A stretch of 64,000 nt of DNA, from positions 1-64,000 of the forward strand of contig NZ_ABCM01000024.1 in assembly GCF_000170795.1 (NCBI RefSeq), in the 5' to 3' direction. This document shows, in pieces, positions 57,548 through 64,000 of this stretch. The stretch comes from Pedobacter sp. BAL39. GTDB lineage: Bacteria > Bacteroidota > Bacteroidia > Sphingobacteriales > Sphingobacteriaceae. Each line of letters begins with the position of its first letter. Position 1 is the first letter of the stretch. The notes beneath the pieces are model-generated. The model was not told the DNA's origin. It searched no databases and saw nothing but the letters and a program-made list of their open reading frames with translations. The position numbers and the translations under genes were made by a program.

Positions 57548-60001
57548 GTGCTGAAAATACGACTTTTCCTATCCTTATGCCTTCTCCCCTTCTTGCTGCT
57601 CGCGCAGAAGAAGACGAAAATCATTCTACAAAGCTCCCAACGCGCAACCATAGATGCAAAGGCAAACATTTCTTACCTCAGAAATCCGGTATTCAGGCAG
57701 GACAATGCCACGTTGGCCTGTGATAGTGCCGTGTTCTATGAATCGAGGAACGTATTTGATGCATTCGACAACGTCCATATCAACCAGGCCGACACCATCA
57801 ACATTTACTCCAAACGGCTGACCTATGATGGCAACACCAAAAATGCCCACCTGACCCAGAATGTTAAGATGATCGATAAGGAATCCATACTCACTACAGA
57901 AGTCCTTGATTACAACCTGGGTACCAAGATTGGAACATATGTAGAAGGTGGTAAGATTGTCAATAAGGATGTTACGCTAACCAGCAAAAACGGGTATTAC
58001 TTCTCCAACAGCCGGGATGCCTACTTTAGGTACAATGTGGTGGTGGTTACCCCGCAAACGGTGATCAAGTCGGATACCCTCCGATACAATACTTTGACCA
58101 ACTGGACTTATTTTTACGGCCCCACAAATATCAAAGGCAAAGACGACAACCTTTATACGGAGAATGGTGCCTACAACACCAAAACCCAGTACGCCTATTT
58201 CGGAAAGAAAAACCTGTATACCCAGGGATCAAAGTCGCTGAAAGGGGATAGCCTTTACTACGACGGTGTTGCTGGATATGGAAAGGCGGTAAAAAATATC
58301 GTGTTCAGGGACACTACGGATAAAACCGTGATGTACGGACAGCTGGGCTTTTACTATAAAATAGACCAGCGTACCATTGTGACGAAGAATCCATACATCG
58401 GCCTTGGCACTTCAGATTCGGTTACCGTCAACAACAAGCTACAACCAGACAGCCTCTGGATGGGTGCCGACACGCTGGAGACACAAATGGTCCTGCAGAA
58501 ATCATTAAAGCTCCTTACTGCCCCCGTGCTGAAGAAAGACAACGAGCTTGGCGAAGAAGAGGGGCCACAGGAAGAGAAAATAGGCGCACAAAAAGGAGCG
58601 CCAAAGACCGGCCCGGGAAAGCAGAAGCCAGGTGCAGCTCCCGCAAATAAAAATCAGGCCGCGGTTACACCGACCCCCGCCACAGGTACCGATCAGCAGC
58701 TCAATCTCACGACGAACGATACGACCAAAAGGCAGCCCCCTAAAAAACTCAGCAAAAAAGAGCGCAAGGCGCTGGAGAAAAAAATAAAAAAAGGAGAGCT
58801 CCCGCCAGACAGCAGCTTGCTTAGCGTGGTAAAGACGGCGACCGACAGCCTTAAAAAATCGGGAATCAATCCGGATAGCTTGCTGGCGAAAGGTGTAGAC
58901 AGCTCCCTGCTTGATAGTGTAACGAAAAAACTGAAGTCTGACACTACCCTGCAGAAGGCCGCTGCAAAGATCAGCGCTACTGCAAAACAAGCTGCAGCAT
59001 CACAGAAAAAAGCCGGAAACGTCAAAGAGCAGACAAAAAAAGCAGCAGGAAAGGTGACCGCGGCGGTTCCGGGATTAAAAGATGCGGCAAAAACAGCTAT
59101 ACAGGACTCGTTACCGCTCAGCCCTGCAGACACCATCAAAACCCGCGTGATCAAAGCCTACCACCATGTCAGGGTCTTCAAAAGCAATATGCAGGCCCGC
59201 GCCGATTCCCTGTTTTATACCAGTGCCGACTCCACCTTACGCTGGTATGGCAGCCCGATCTTGTGGGCCGAAGGTTCACAGCAAACGGGAGACACCATTT
59301 ACCTGCGACTAAAAGATAAAACCATCCGCTCCTCACAGGTCATCGAAAAGGGCTTCCTTGTAAACGTCAATGCGGACTCACTCAGGTATAATCAAATCAA
59401 AGGAAAACTCATCACCGGTTTTTTTGAGAATGGCAAGCTCAACCGCATGTTTGTAGATGGCAATGCGGAAAGCATTTATTTCAACAAAGATGAGGATAAG
59501 AACATCTATACTGAGATGAACCAGACGGTGAGCAGCAGGATTAAGATCCTCTTCAAAGAAAAAGAGATTGATCAGATCATCACCATTAAAGATCCTGAAG
59601 GTAAACGTACGCCGATACCTGAATTGAAGGAAGATGTCTTCCTTACCGGCTTCACCTGGAAGCCGGAATTACGCCCCCTTTCCAAGAAAGAAGTCATCAG
59701 CGGCAAGATAAAACCTAAAACTACTTCCCCAGCGAAGAAAGCAGCGGCAAAACCTGCGGCGAAAACAGCAGCCGATAAAAAAGGGGAATCGAAACCAAAA
59801 GTGCCGGAAAAAGACAAAAAACCTGCGCCGGACAGTTCAACAGAAAGCAGCACCGAGGGCACTCCCATAAAAGAAAAGCTACAGGAAACGCCACCACAAA
59901 AAATGACAGACAGTGCCGCAAAGCAACAGCTGAAGCTGAAAACGATGGCCAGCGACAGTGTGAAAAAAGAAATTACACCTGCTCCTTCAAAAAAGCAATA
60001 A
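57548..60001 (+). CDS. OstA/LptA-like LPS transport protein with a low-complexity insert
   Basis: Periplasmic beta-jellyroll protein of 817 residues, probably part of lipopolysaccharide transport to the outer membrane. GTG start, then a signal peptide ('LFLSLCLLPFLLLAQ', about 5-19). OstA-type repeats run from about 30 to 320 ('LRNPVFRQDNATLACDSAVF', 'TKNAHLTQNVKMIDKES'). Residues about 325-530 are a Lys/Ala/Pro/Ser-rich insert ('KKLSKKERKALEKKIKKGE'), after which OstA-like sequence resumes ('VRVFKSNMQARADSLFY', about 545). A second Lys/Pro-rich tail ends the protein. It diverges from tilS and its 3' end overlaps rdgB by 29 bp. Confidence 0.88.
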   Translation: MLKIRLFLSLCLLPFLLLAQKKTKIILQSSQRATIDAKANISYLRNPVFRQDNATLACDSAVFYESRNVFDAFDNVHINQADTINIYSKRLTYDGNTKNAHLTQNVKMIDKESILTTEVLDYNLGTKIGTYVEGGKIVNKDVTLTSKNGYYFSNSRDAYFRYNVVVVTPQTVIKSDTLRYNTLTNWTYFYGPTNIKGKDDNLYTENGAYNTKTQYAYFGKKNLYTQGSKSLKGDSLYYDGVAGYGKAVKNIVFRDTTDKTVMYGQLGFYYKIDQRTIVTKNPYIGLGTSDSVTVNNKLQPDSLWMGADTLETQMVLQKSLKLLTAPVLKKDNELGEEEGPQEEKIGAQKGAPKTGPGKQKPGAAPANKNQAAVTPTPATGTDQQLNLTTNDTTKRQPPKKLSKKERKALEKKIKKGELPPDSSLLSVVKTATDSLKKSGINPDSLLAKGVDSSLLDSVTKKLKSDTTLQKAAAKISATAKQAAASQKKAGNVKEQTKKAAGKVTAAVPGLKDAAKTAIQDSLPLSPADTIKTRVIKAYHHVRVFKSNMQARADSLFYTSADSTLRWYGSPILWAEGSQQTGDTIYLRLKDKTIRSSQVIEKGFLVNVNADSLRYNQIKGKLITGFFENGKLNRMFVDGNAESIYFNKDEDKNIYTEMNQTVSSRIKILFKEKEIDQIITIKDPEGKRTPIPELKEDVFLTGFTWKPELRPLSKKEVISGKIKPKTTSPAKKAAAKPAAKTAADKKGESKPKVPEKDKKPAPDSSTESSTEGTPIKEKLQETPPQKMTDSAAKQQLKLKTMASDSVKKEITPAPSKKQ

Positions 60002-60551
60002 GTTTACGCATGGCAATGGCCCGGTGACTGATCTCATTTTTCTGTGCCATGCTCATCTCTGCAAAGGTCTGCTCATATCCCTGTGGCTCGAAAATCGGAT
60101 CATAACCAAAACCCTGATCGCCGACAGGAACTTCCCTGATCGTCCCTTCAATTACCCCTTCAAAAAGAAAAGTATTGCCTCCCTGAACAAGGGAGATCAC
60201 AGTTTTAAACCGGGCTGCCCTGTTGACCTGCCCTTTAAGGCGATCGAGTAAAAACAAGAGGTTCGTACGGTCGTCCCTTACCCCAGAATAGCGGGCGGAA
60301 AAGATACCTGGTTCATTGTTCAGTGCTTCCACCTCCAGCCCGCTGTCGTCTGCAAAACAGTCCATTTGATAATTCGCAGCGACATAGTGGCTCTTCAGGT
60401 TGGCATTTTCAGCAAAACTGCTCCCCGTCTCCGGAATATCAGTTTCGCAACCAATGTCAGAGAGGTTCAGCACTTCATATTTACCTTCCAGCAGCTTGTT
60501 TACTTCCGCAGTTTTATATTGATTATTTGTTGCAAAGACGAGTGACCTCAT
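59973..60551 (-). CDS. rdgB: Non-canonical purine NTP pyrophosphatase (RdgB/HAM1)
   Basis: House-cleaning enzyme that hydrolyses dITP, ITP and XTP; 192 residues from the ATG at 60551. The start was chosen for the family N-terminus 'LVFATNNQYKTAEVNKLL' (about 4-21) and because it overlaps the upstream stop codon as ATGA. Other motifs: 'ETGSSFAENANLKSHYVA' (about 40-57), 'CFADDSGLEVEALNNEPG' (about 64-81) and 'GFGYDPIFEP' (about 148-157). Translationally coupled to the upstream 193-residue protein. Confidence 0.95.
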   Translation of the reverse strand: MRSLVFATNNQYKTAEVNKLLEGKYEVLNLSDIGCETDIPETGSSFAENANLKSHYVAANYQMDCFADDSGLEVEALNNEPGIFSARYSGVRDDRTNLLFLLDRLKGQVNRAARFKTVISLVQGGNTFLFEGVIEGTIREVPVGDQGFGYDPIFEPQGYEQTFAEMSMAQKNEISHRAIAMRKLIAFLKEQV

Positions 60552-61129
60552 GATAATTCCAATTGTTTTAAACTTCCCCATAACTGCTTCTTTCCTGCCG
60601 GATCCGCATCCAGTGCCTTCAGCTCCGAGGAAAAGATGATGCTCACCGCTCCTTCCTTCACAATGGTATGTGCCGGATGTACGCCAAGCCCCAGTTGGGA
60701 TGGGCTTACACCAAAGGCAAAAATCAGGACACTGGAGAAGAACTCCTGAAACTGGCTGAATGTTGCCGGACCACATTTGGCGTAGTTGACCAGTGCAAAG
60801 TCATTGGCCGTTAAATTAACAGACTTCACGATCTTCCGCAACAACTCACGTCCGTTTTCATCACTTACGGCATGCTCAGGATCATTGACCAGCAGCAGGA
60901 TATTCCGGCTGTTCTTGCCCATATACTCAAATGACAACTGCTGTGCAGGAACCTTAACAGGCAAAACCGGAGCCTGCGCTGGCCCTTCGGCATGCAGGGC
61001 AACAGCGGCCGGTCCGGCAACGTTAACCTCCTCCATATCAGAGGCTGAAGCCTCTCCATGGATCAGATAAATATCGTCTGTAAAAAATAAACGCAACGCT
61101 TCACCGTTAGCTGTTAGCGGACTATCCAT
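60548..61129 (-). CDS. Conserved hypothetical protein, possible HolD-like (Pol III psi) fold
   Basis: 193 residues, no clear family name. N-terminal half (about 1-60) is variable and Ala/Pro-rich. The C-terminal half shows alternating strands and helices: 'RNILLLVNDPEHAVSDENG' (about 74-92), 'LLRKIVKSVNLTANDFALVN' (about 95-114), 'SVLIFAFGVSPSQLGLGV' (about 132-149), and the end 'LKALDADPAGKKQLWGSLKQ' (about 170-189). The last block resembles the C-terminal pattern of DNA polymerase III psi (HolD), as far as I can judge from memory. It is coupled to rdgB by an ATGA overlap. Function should be regarded as unknown. Confidence 0.75.
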   Translation of the reverse strand: MDSPLTANGEALRLFFTDDIYLIHGEASASDMEEVNVAGPAAVALHAEGPAQAPVLPVKVPAQQLSFEYMGKNSRNILLLVNDPEHAVSDENGRELLRKIVKSVNLTANDFALVNYAKCGPATFSQFQEFFSSVLIFAFGVSPSQLGLGVHPAHTIVKEGAVSIIFSSELKALDADPAGKKQLWGSLKQLELS

Positions 61130-61240
61130 TCGTAATCGTTTTATGGGGAATCTTTTTTCTGTTAAAATTAGTTAAATATCTTATTATAGCACCTTTATTT
61201 ATTACTTTTATAGCTTAAAAATATACAGGATCCATCTTTT

Positions 61241-61831
61241 GTGAGAAAAGCTTACTGCGCCATCATCTTCAGTTTTTTGTTTTTAAGTGCCTCTGCACAG
61301 GAAGTTGCACGCATCAGCGGAAAGCCGGTAAGCAGCAAAGCGTTCATCTGGTTTTATAAGCGAAACCATAATGGTAACGGAAATGCCTCCTACAGGCAGC
61401 TCGAAGATTACCTGAACCTTTACCTCAACTTTAAGCTGAAGGTCCTCGATGCACTGGAGATGGGCTTCGACAAAGATACCGCTTATATCAACGAAGTGAA
61501 CAACTACGAAAAGGCCCTGCGCGGACGCAAAAGGACAGCAGCAAAAAATGAAGCCTACACCATGATCATGGATGAATATAAGGATGCCGTCCTGATGTTC
61601 AACATCTCAGAAATTAAGGTATGGGATAAAGCTCAAAATGATGAGGCCCAGCTTCGCGCTTTTTATCAGCAGCACAAGACTGACTATGCTGATGCTCCCT
61701 TTGAGGAAGTCAGAGGGAAGGTCATCGGCGATTATCAGCAGCAGCTGGAGTACAACTGGGTGGCATCACTAAGGGCAAAATATACGGTAGAAGTATATCC
61801 CGAAAGATTGAGAGAACTGGCAAAATTATAA
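61241..61831 (+). CDS. Exported SurA-like chaperone lacking parvulin domains
   Basis: 196 residues with a GTG start and signal peptide ('CAIIFSFLFLSASAQ', about 6-20). The body has the SurA/PpiC-type N-terminal helical layout ('LEDYLNLYLNFKLKVLDALE', about 55-74, then 'EYKDAVLMFNISEIKVWDKA', about 110-129) and the C-terminal helix ('YQQQLEYNWVASLRAKYTVE', about 167-186). Homologues in this position of Bacteroidota are usually 450 or more residues with one or two parvulin domains between these parts; here no parvulin motif is present. It sits 65 bp before the full-length SurA-like gene and likely acts as an outer-membrane protein chaperone without isomerase activity. Confidence 0.82.
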   Translation: MRKAYCAIIFSFLFLSASAQEVARISGKPVSSKAFIWFYKRNHNGNGNASYRQLEDYLNLYLNFKLKVLDALEMGFDKDTAYINEVNNYEKALRGRKRTAAKNEAYTMIMDEYKDAVLMFNISEIKVWDKAQNDEAQLRAFYQQHKTDYADAPFEEVRGKVIGDYQQQLEYNWVASLRAKYTVEVYPERLRELAKL

Positions 61832-61857
61832 ATGATGGTGCCTAAAGATTATAATAC

Positions 61858-61865
61858 TAAATTTG
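61858..61865 (+). promoter_or_regulatory. -7 box of the SurA-like gene
   Basis: TAAATTTG, exact consensus, 31 nt before the ATG at 61897. No good -33 match at 19 bp. Confidence 0.55.
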
Positions 61866-61896
61866 CAAAAAAAGAATACAATTGAACTTACATAAA

Positions 61897-63261
61897 ATGA
61901 AGAAATTTTTAGTGGTTGCGGGCGGATTAATCTGCCTGTTCTTGAATACACAAGCGCAAAGACAAAGTGTGGATAAAGTCGTGGCCGTATTGGGAAGCAA
62001 TGTCATCCTGCTATCAGACATCAACCAGCAATATGCACAGTACCTCAACTCCGGCAACCCCTCAAATGAAAGTGTAAAGTGTCTGATCCTTCGGGAACTG
62101 CTGACCACCAAACTCCTGAAACAACAAGCGGAGATTGACTCCGTGATGGTAGATGACTCACAGGTAGATGAAGAGGTAGACCAGCGTATGCGCTACCAGA
62201 TCCAGCGTGCCGGTGGTGAGGAAAGACTGGAACAGTTCCTGAACCGCTCCATCCTGCAATACAAGGACGAAATCAGACCGGAGATCAAAGAACAGATGAT
62301 CTCCAGAAAGATGAAAGGAAACATCACCCAGGATGTGAGTGTTACTCCTTTGGAAGTAAAAAAATACTTTGATTCTTACAAAAAAGACAGCCTGCCTGAT
62401 ATCCCTACAGAGTTTGAAGTTGGAGAGATTGTACTCCACCCCACACTGACCAAGGCAGAGAAACAACGTTTCTACGATAAAATCGATGCCCTGCGCTTAA
62501 GGGTAAAAAGTGGTGAGGATTTTGCCTTCCTGGCCAAGTCCTATTCTGAAGATCCTGGATCCGCTCCTGATGGTGGAGACCTTGGTTTCTTCGACAGGGC
62601 GCAGATGGTGAAAGAATTTACGGCATGGGCCTTCAAACTGAAAGCTGGTGAAATCTCGCCTGTGTTTGAGACCGAGCATGGATACCACATCCTTCAGGTG
62701 ATTGAACGTCGTGGTGAGCAGGTACAGGCCAGACATATCCTTATCCGTCCGCAGAATACCCCACAGAGCATGGAACGCCTGAAGCTGCATGCCGACAGCA
62801 TCTATAAAAACATTGTCAGCAAGAAAGTTCCTTTCTCTACAGCAGCATCTCTGTATTCGGACAATAAAGAGTCACAATATAACGGTGGTATGATCCTTTA
62901 TGCGGATAACCAGACTGCCAGAACGACTTTTATCCCTGCGGATAAACTGGATCCAAAAGTATTTACCGTAGTAGACACCATGAAAGTGGGTGCGATCTCT
63001 GAACCAGTGGCCTTCACAGGAGATGATGGTAAAGAGGGATACAAAATCCTTTTCCTGAAATCAAAAATCCCACCACACAAAGGGAACCTGGAGCAGGATT
63101 ATGCAAAATTCAAGGAAAAGGCCCAGGAAGCAAAAGTTGACCGCGTGCTGAGTGAATGGTTTGAAAAGAGAAGAGAAACCACCTACATCAGAATTGACGA
63201 AGATTACAACCAATGTGATGAGTTAAAGATCTGGAGAACTAAAGTAGAAGAAAACAAATAA
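61897..63261 (+). CDS. SurA-type periplasmic peptidyl-prolyl isomerase/chaperone
   Basis: Outer-membrane protein folding factor of 454 residues from ATG 61897; the TTG at 61882 is not needed. Signal peptide 'FLVVAGGLICLFLNTQAQ'. The SurA N-domain (about 25-165, 'VDKVVAVLGSNVILLSDINQ') is followed by two parvulin domains: the first about 175-275 ('AFLAKSYSEDPGSAPDGGDL', 'YHILQVIERRGEQ') and a less regular second one (about 280-390, 'QARHILIRPQNTPQS'). It precedes moxR by 5 bp and follows the parvulin-less paralogue. Confidence 0.93.
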   Translation: MKKFLVVAGGLICLFLNTQAQRQSVDKVVAVLGSNVILLSDINQQYAQYLNSGNPSNESVKCLILRELLTTKLLKQQAEIDSVMVDDSQVDEEVDQRMRYQIQRAGGEERLEQFLNRSILQYKDEIRPEIKEQMISRKMKGNITQDVSVTPLEVKKYFDSYKKDSLPDIPTEFEVGEIVLHPTLTKAEKQRFYDKIDALRLRVKSGEDFAFLAKSYSEDPGSAPDGGDLGFFDRAQMVKEFTAWAFKLKAGEISPVFETEHGYHILQVIERRGEQVQARHILIRPQNTPQSMERLKLHADSIYKNIVSKKVPFSTAASLYSDNKESQYNGGMILYADNQTARTTFIPADKLDPKVFTVVDTMKVGAISEPVAFTGDDGKEGYKILFLKSKIPPHKGNLEQDYAKFKEKAQEAKVDRVLSEWFEKRRETTYIRIDEDYNQCDELKIWRTKVEENK

Positions 63262-63266
63262 TACAT

Positions 63267-64000
63267 ATGCAGTTTGAAAATGAAATCAAAGCAGTAGATG
63301 CCCTTCACCAGTCATATCATAACATCAGGACTGAAATTGGTAAAGTTGTTATCGGACAGGATGCGGTCGTTAAGTCTGTTTTGATTTCTATTTTCAGCAA
63401 TGGACATTGCCTGCTTGTAGGTGTGCCGGGGCTGGCAAAAACACTGCTCGTCCAAACTGTTGCCAATGTGCTCGACCTGAACTTCAACAGGATCCAGTTC
63501 ACACCGGACCTGATGCCCAGCGACATCATTGGTGCCGAAATCCTCGGTGACGACAGGAACTTCAAATTCATTAAAGGGCCGGTATTCTCCAACATCATCC
63601 TTGCTGATGAGATCAACAGGACTCCACCAAAAACACAGGCCGCACTGCTGGAGGCCATGCAGGAAAAGGCAGTCACCGCAGCGGGTCAGAGACACGCGCT
63701 GCCCAATCCTTTCTTTGTACTCGCCACGCAGAACCCAATAGAACAGGAAGGTACCTACCCGCTTCCTGAAGCACAGCTGGACAGGTTTATGTTCAACGTG
63801 CACCTCGACTACCCTTCTTTTGAGGAGGAGCTGACCATCGTTAAAAACACCACCAGCAACCAGGGAACTTCCCTCGCCAAGGTGATCAATGCTGAACAGA
63901 TCCAATATTTCCAGAAACTGGTCAGAAACATTCCCATTACCGACAATGTAGTGGAATATGCAGTGAAACTGGCCAGCAAAACACGTCCGCATACGCCCCT
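63267..64000 (+). CDS. MoxR-family AAA+ ATPase, 3' end outside the window
   Basis: AAA+ ATPase of the MoxR group, which typically works with von Willebrand factor A proteins in envelope or metal-centre maturation. 244 codons are visible from ATG 63267. Walker A 'LLVGVPGLAKTLLVQTVA' (about 51-68), Walker B 'NIILADEINRTPPKTQAALL' (about 110-129), sensor 1 'FFVLATQNPIEQEGTYPLPE' (about 150-169) and an arginine-finger region 'LDRFMF' (about 171-176) are all present. In Bacteroidota, DUF58 and BatA-type genes usually follow, but that part lies beyond the edge. Confidence 0.95.
   Translation, partial: MQFENEIKAVDALHQSYHNIRTEIGKVVIGQDAVVKSVLISIFSNGHCLLVGVPGLAKTLLVQTVANVLDLNFNRIQFTPDLMPSDIIGAEILGDDRNFKFIKGPVFSNIILADEINRTPPKTQAALLEAMQEKAVTAAGQRHALPNPFFVLATQNPIEQEGTYPLPEAQLDRFMFNVHLDYPSFEEELTIVKNTTSNQGTSLAKVINAEQIQYFQKLVRNIPITDNVVEYAVKLASKTRPHTP

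Noticed and set aside
1..64000. tRNA, rRNA, CRISPR arrays, prophage or intact transposase genes
   Set aside because: Looked for in all gaps; none recognised. The gaps are short, and the two long ones contain only the repeats described.

Overview
The window looks like a chromosomal segment of a Sphingobacteriaceae bacterium close to Pedobacter (phylum Bacteroidota). The reasons are two SusC/SusD outer-membrane pairs, lipoproteins with short 'SCKKD' lipoboxes, -7 promoter boxes of the TAnnTTTG type, Shine-Dalgarno sites that are mostly weak, an XrtN exosortase and bacillithiol genes. I see no rRNA, tRNA, CRISPR array, prophage or intact insertion sequence.

Left part (1-20.9 kb): two nutrient-uptake loci on the minus strand. 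Locus 1 (1-11.6 kb) reads lacI, susC, susD, susE, GH31 alpha-glucosidase and GH13 neopullulanase-like amylase (cut by the window edge). It is a starch/maltodextrin system, and a 16-bp CG-centred palindrome plus an extra half-site between lacI and susC is the probable operator. A fatty acid desaturase lies divergent to lacI. Locus 2 (13.0-20.8 kb) reads susC, susD, a DUF5689 lipoprotein and a Tat-exported calcineurin-like phosphoesterase. Its promoter region carries direct TTAAC-type repeats with an exact 11-bp period, the architecture of a PhoB-binding Pho box, and a PhoU-like DUF47 gene diverges from it. I infer that locus 2 is a phosphate-starvation scavenging system.

Middle-left (21.7-27.9 kb): a membrane protein, a winged-helix regulator, a VIT-domain protein with a PEP-CTERM-like tail, exosortase XrtN and CreD. 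Two nearly identical 19-bp inverted repeats precede the two transcription starts of this cluster, so the regulator probably controls both.

Remainder (27.9-64 kb): mainly housekeeping genes. They include an M28 peptidase, polyprenyl synthase, YpdA, a persulfide dioxygenase-rhodanese, asparaginase, TatD, two FKBP isomerases, NrnA-like, Ndk, RecF with DUF721, lumazine synthase, YtxJ, OsmC, LipA, an ECF sigma/anti-sigma pair, NnrD, UvrA, a PaaE-like reductase, a lytic transglycosylase, a pseudouridine synthase, a lactonase, BshA, TilS, an OstA-like protein, RdgB, two SurA-type chaperones and MoxR (cut by the right edge). BshA, YpdA and YtxJ are three separate bacillithiol genes. Several genes (ribH, lipA, tilS, ostA) have a perfect TAnnTTTG box ending exactly 4 nt before the start codon, which suggests leaderless mRNAs. 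The two largest gene-free gaps (about 0.7 kb each) hold the locus 1 operator with a 23-bp tandem repeat, and a MITE-like element with a nested palindrome.
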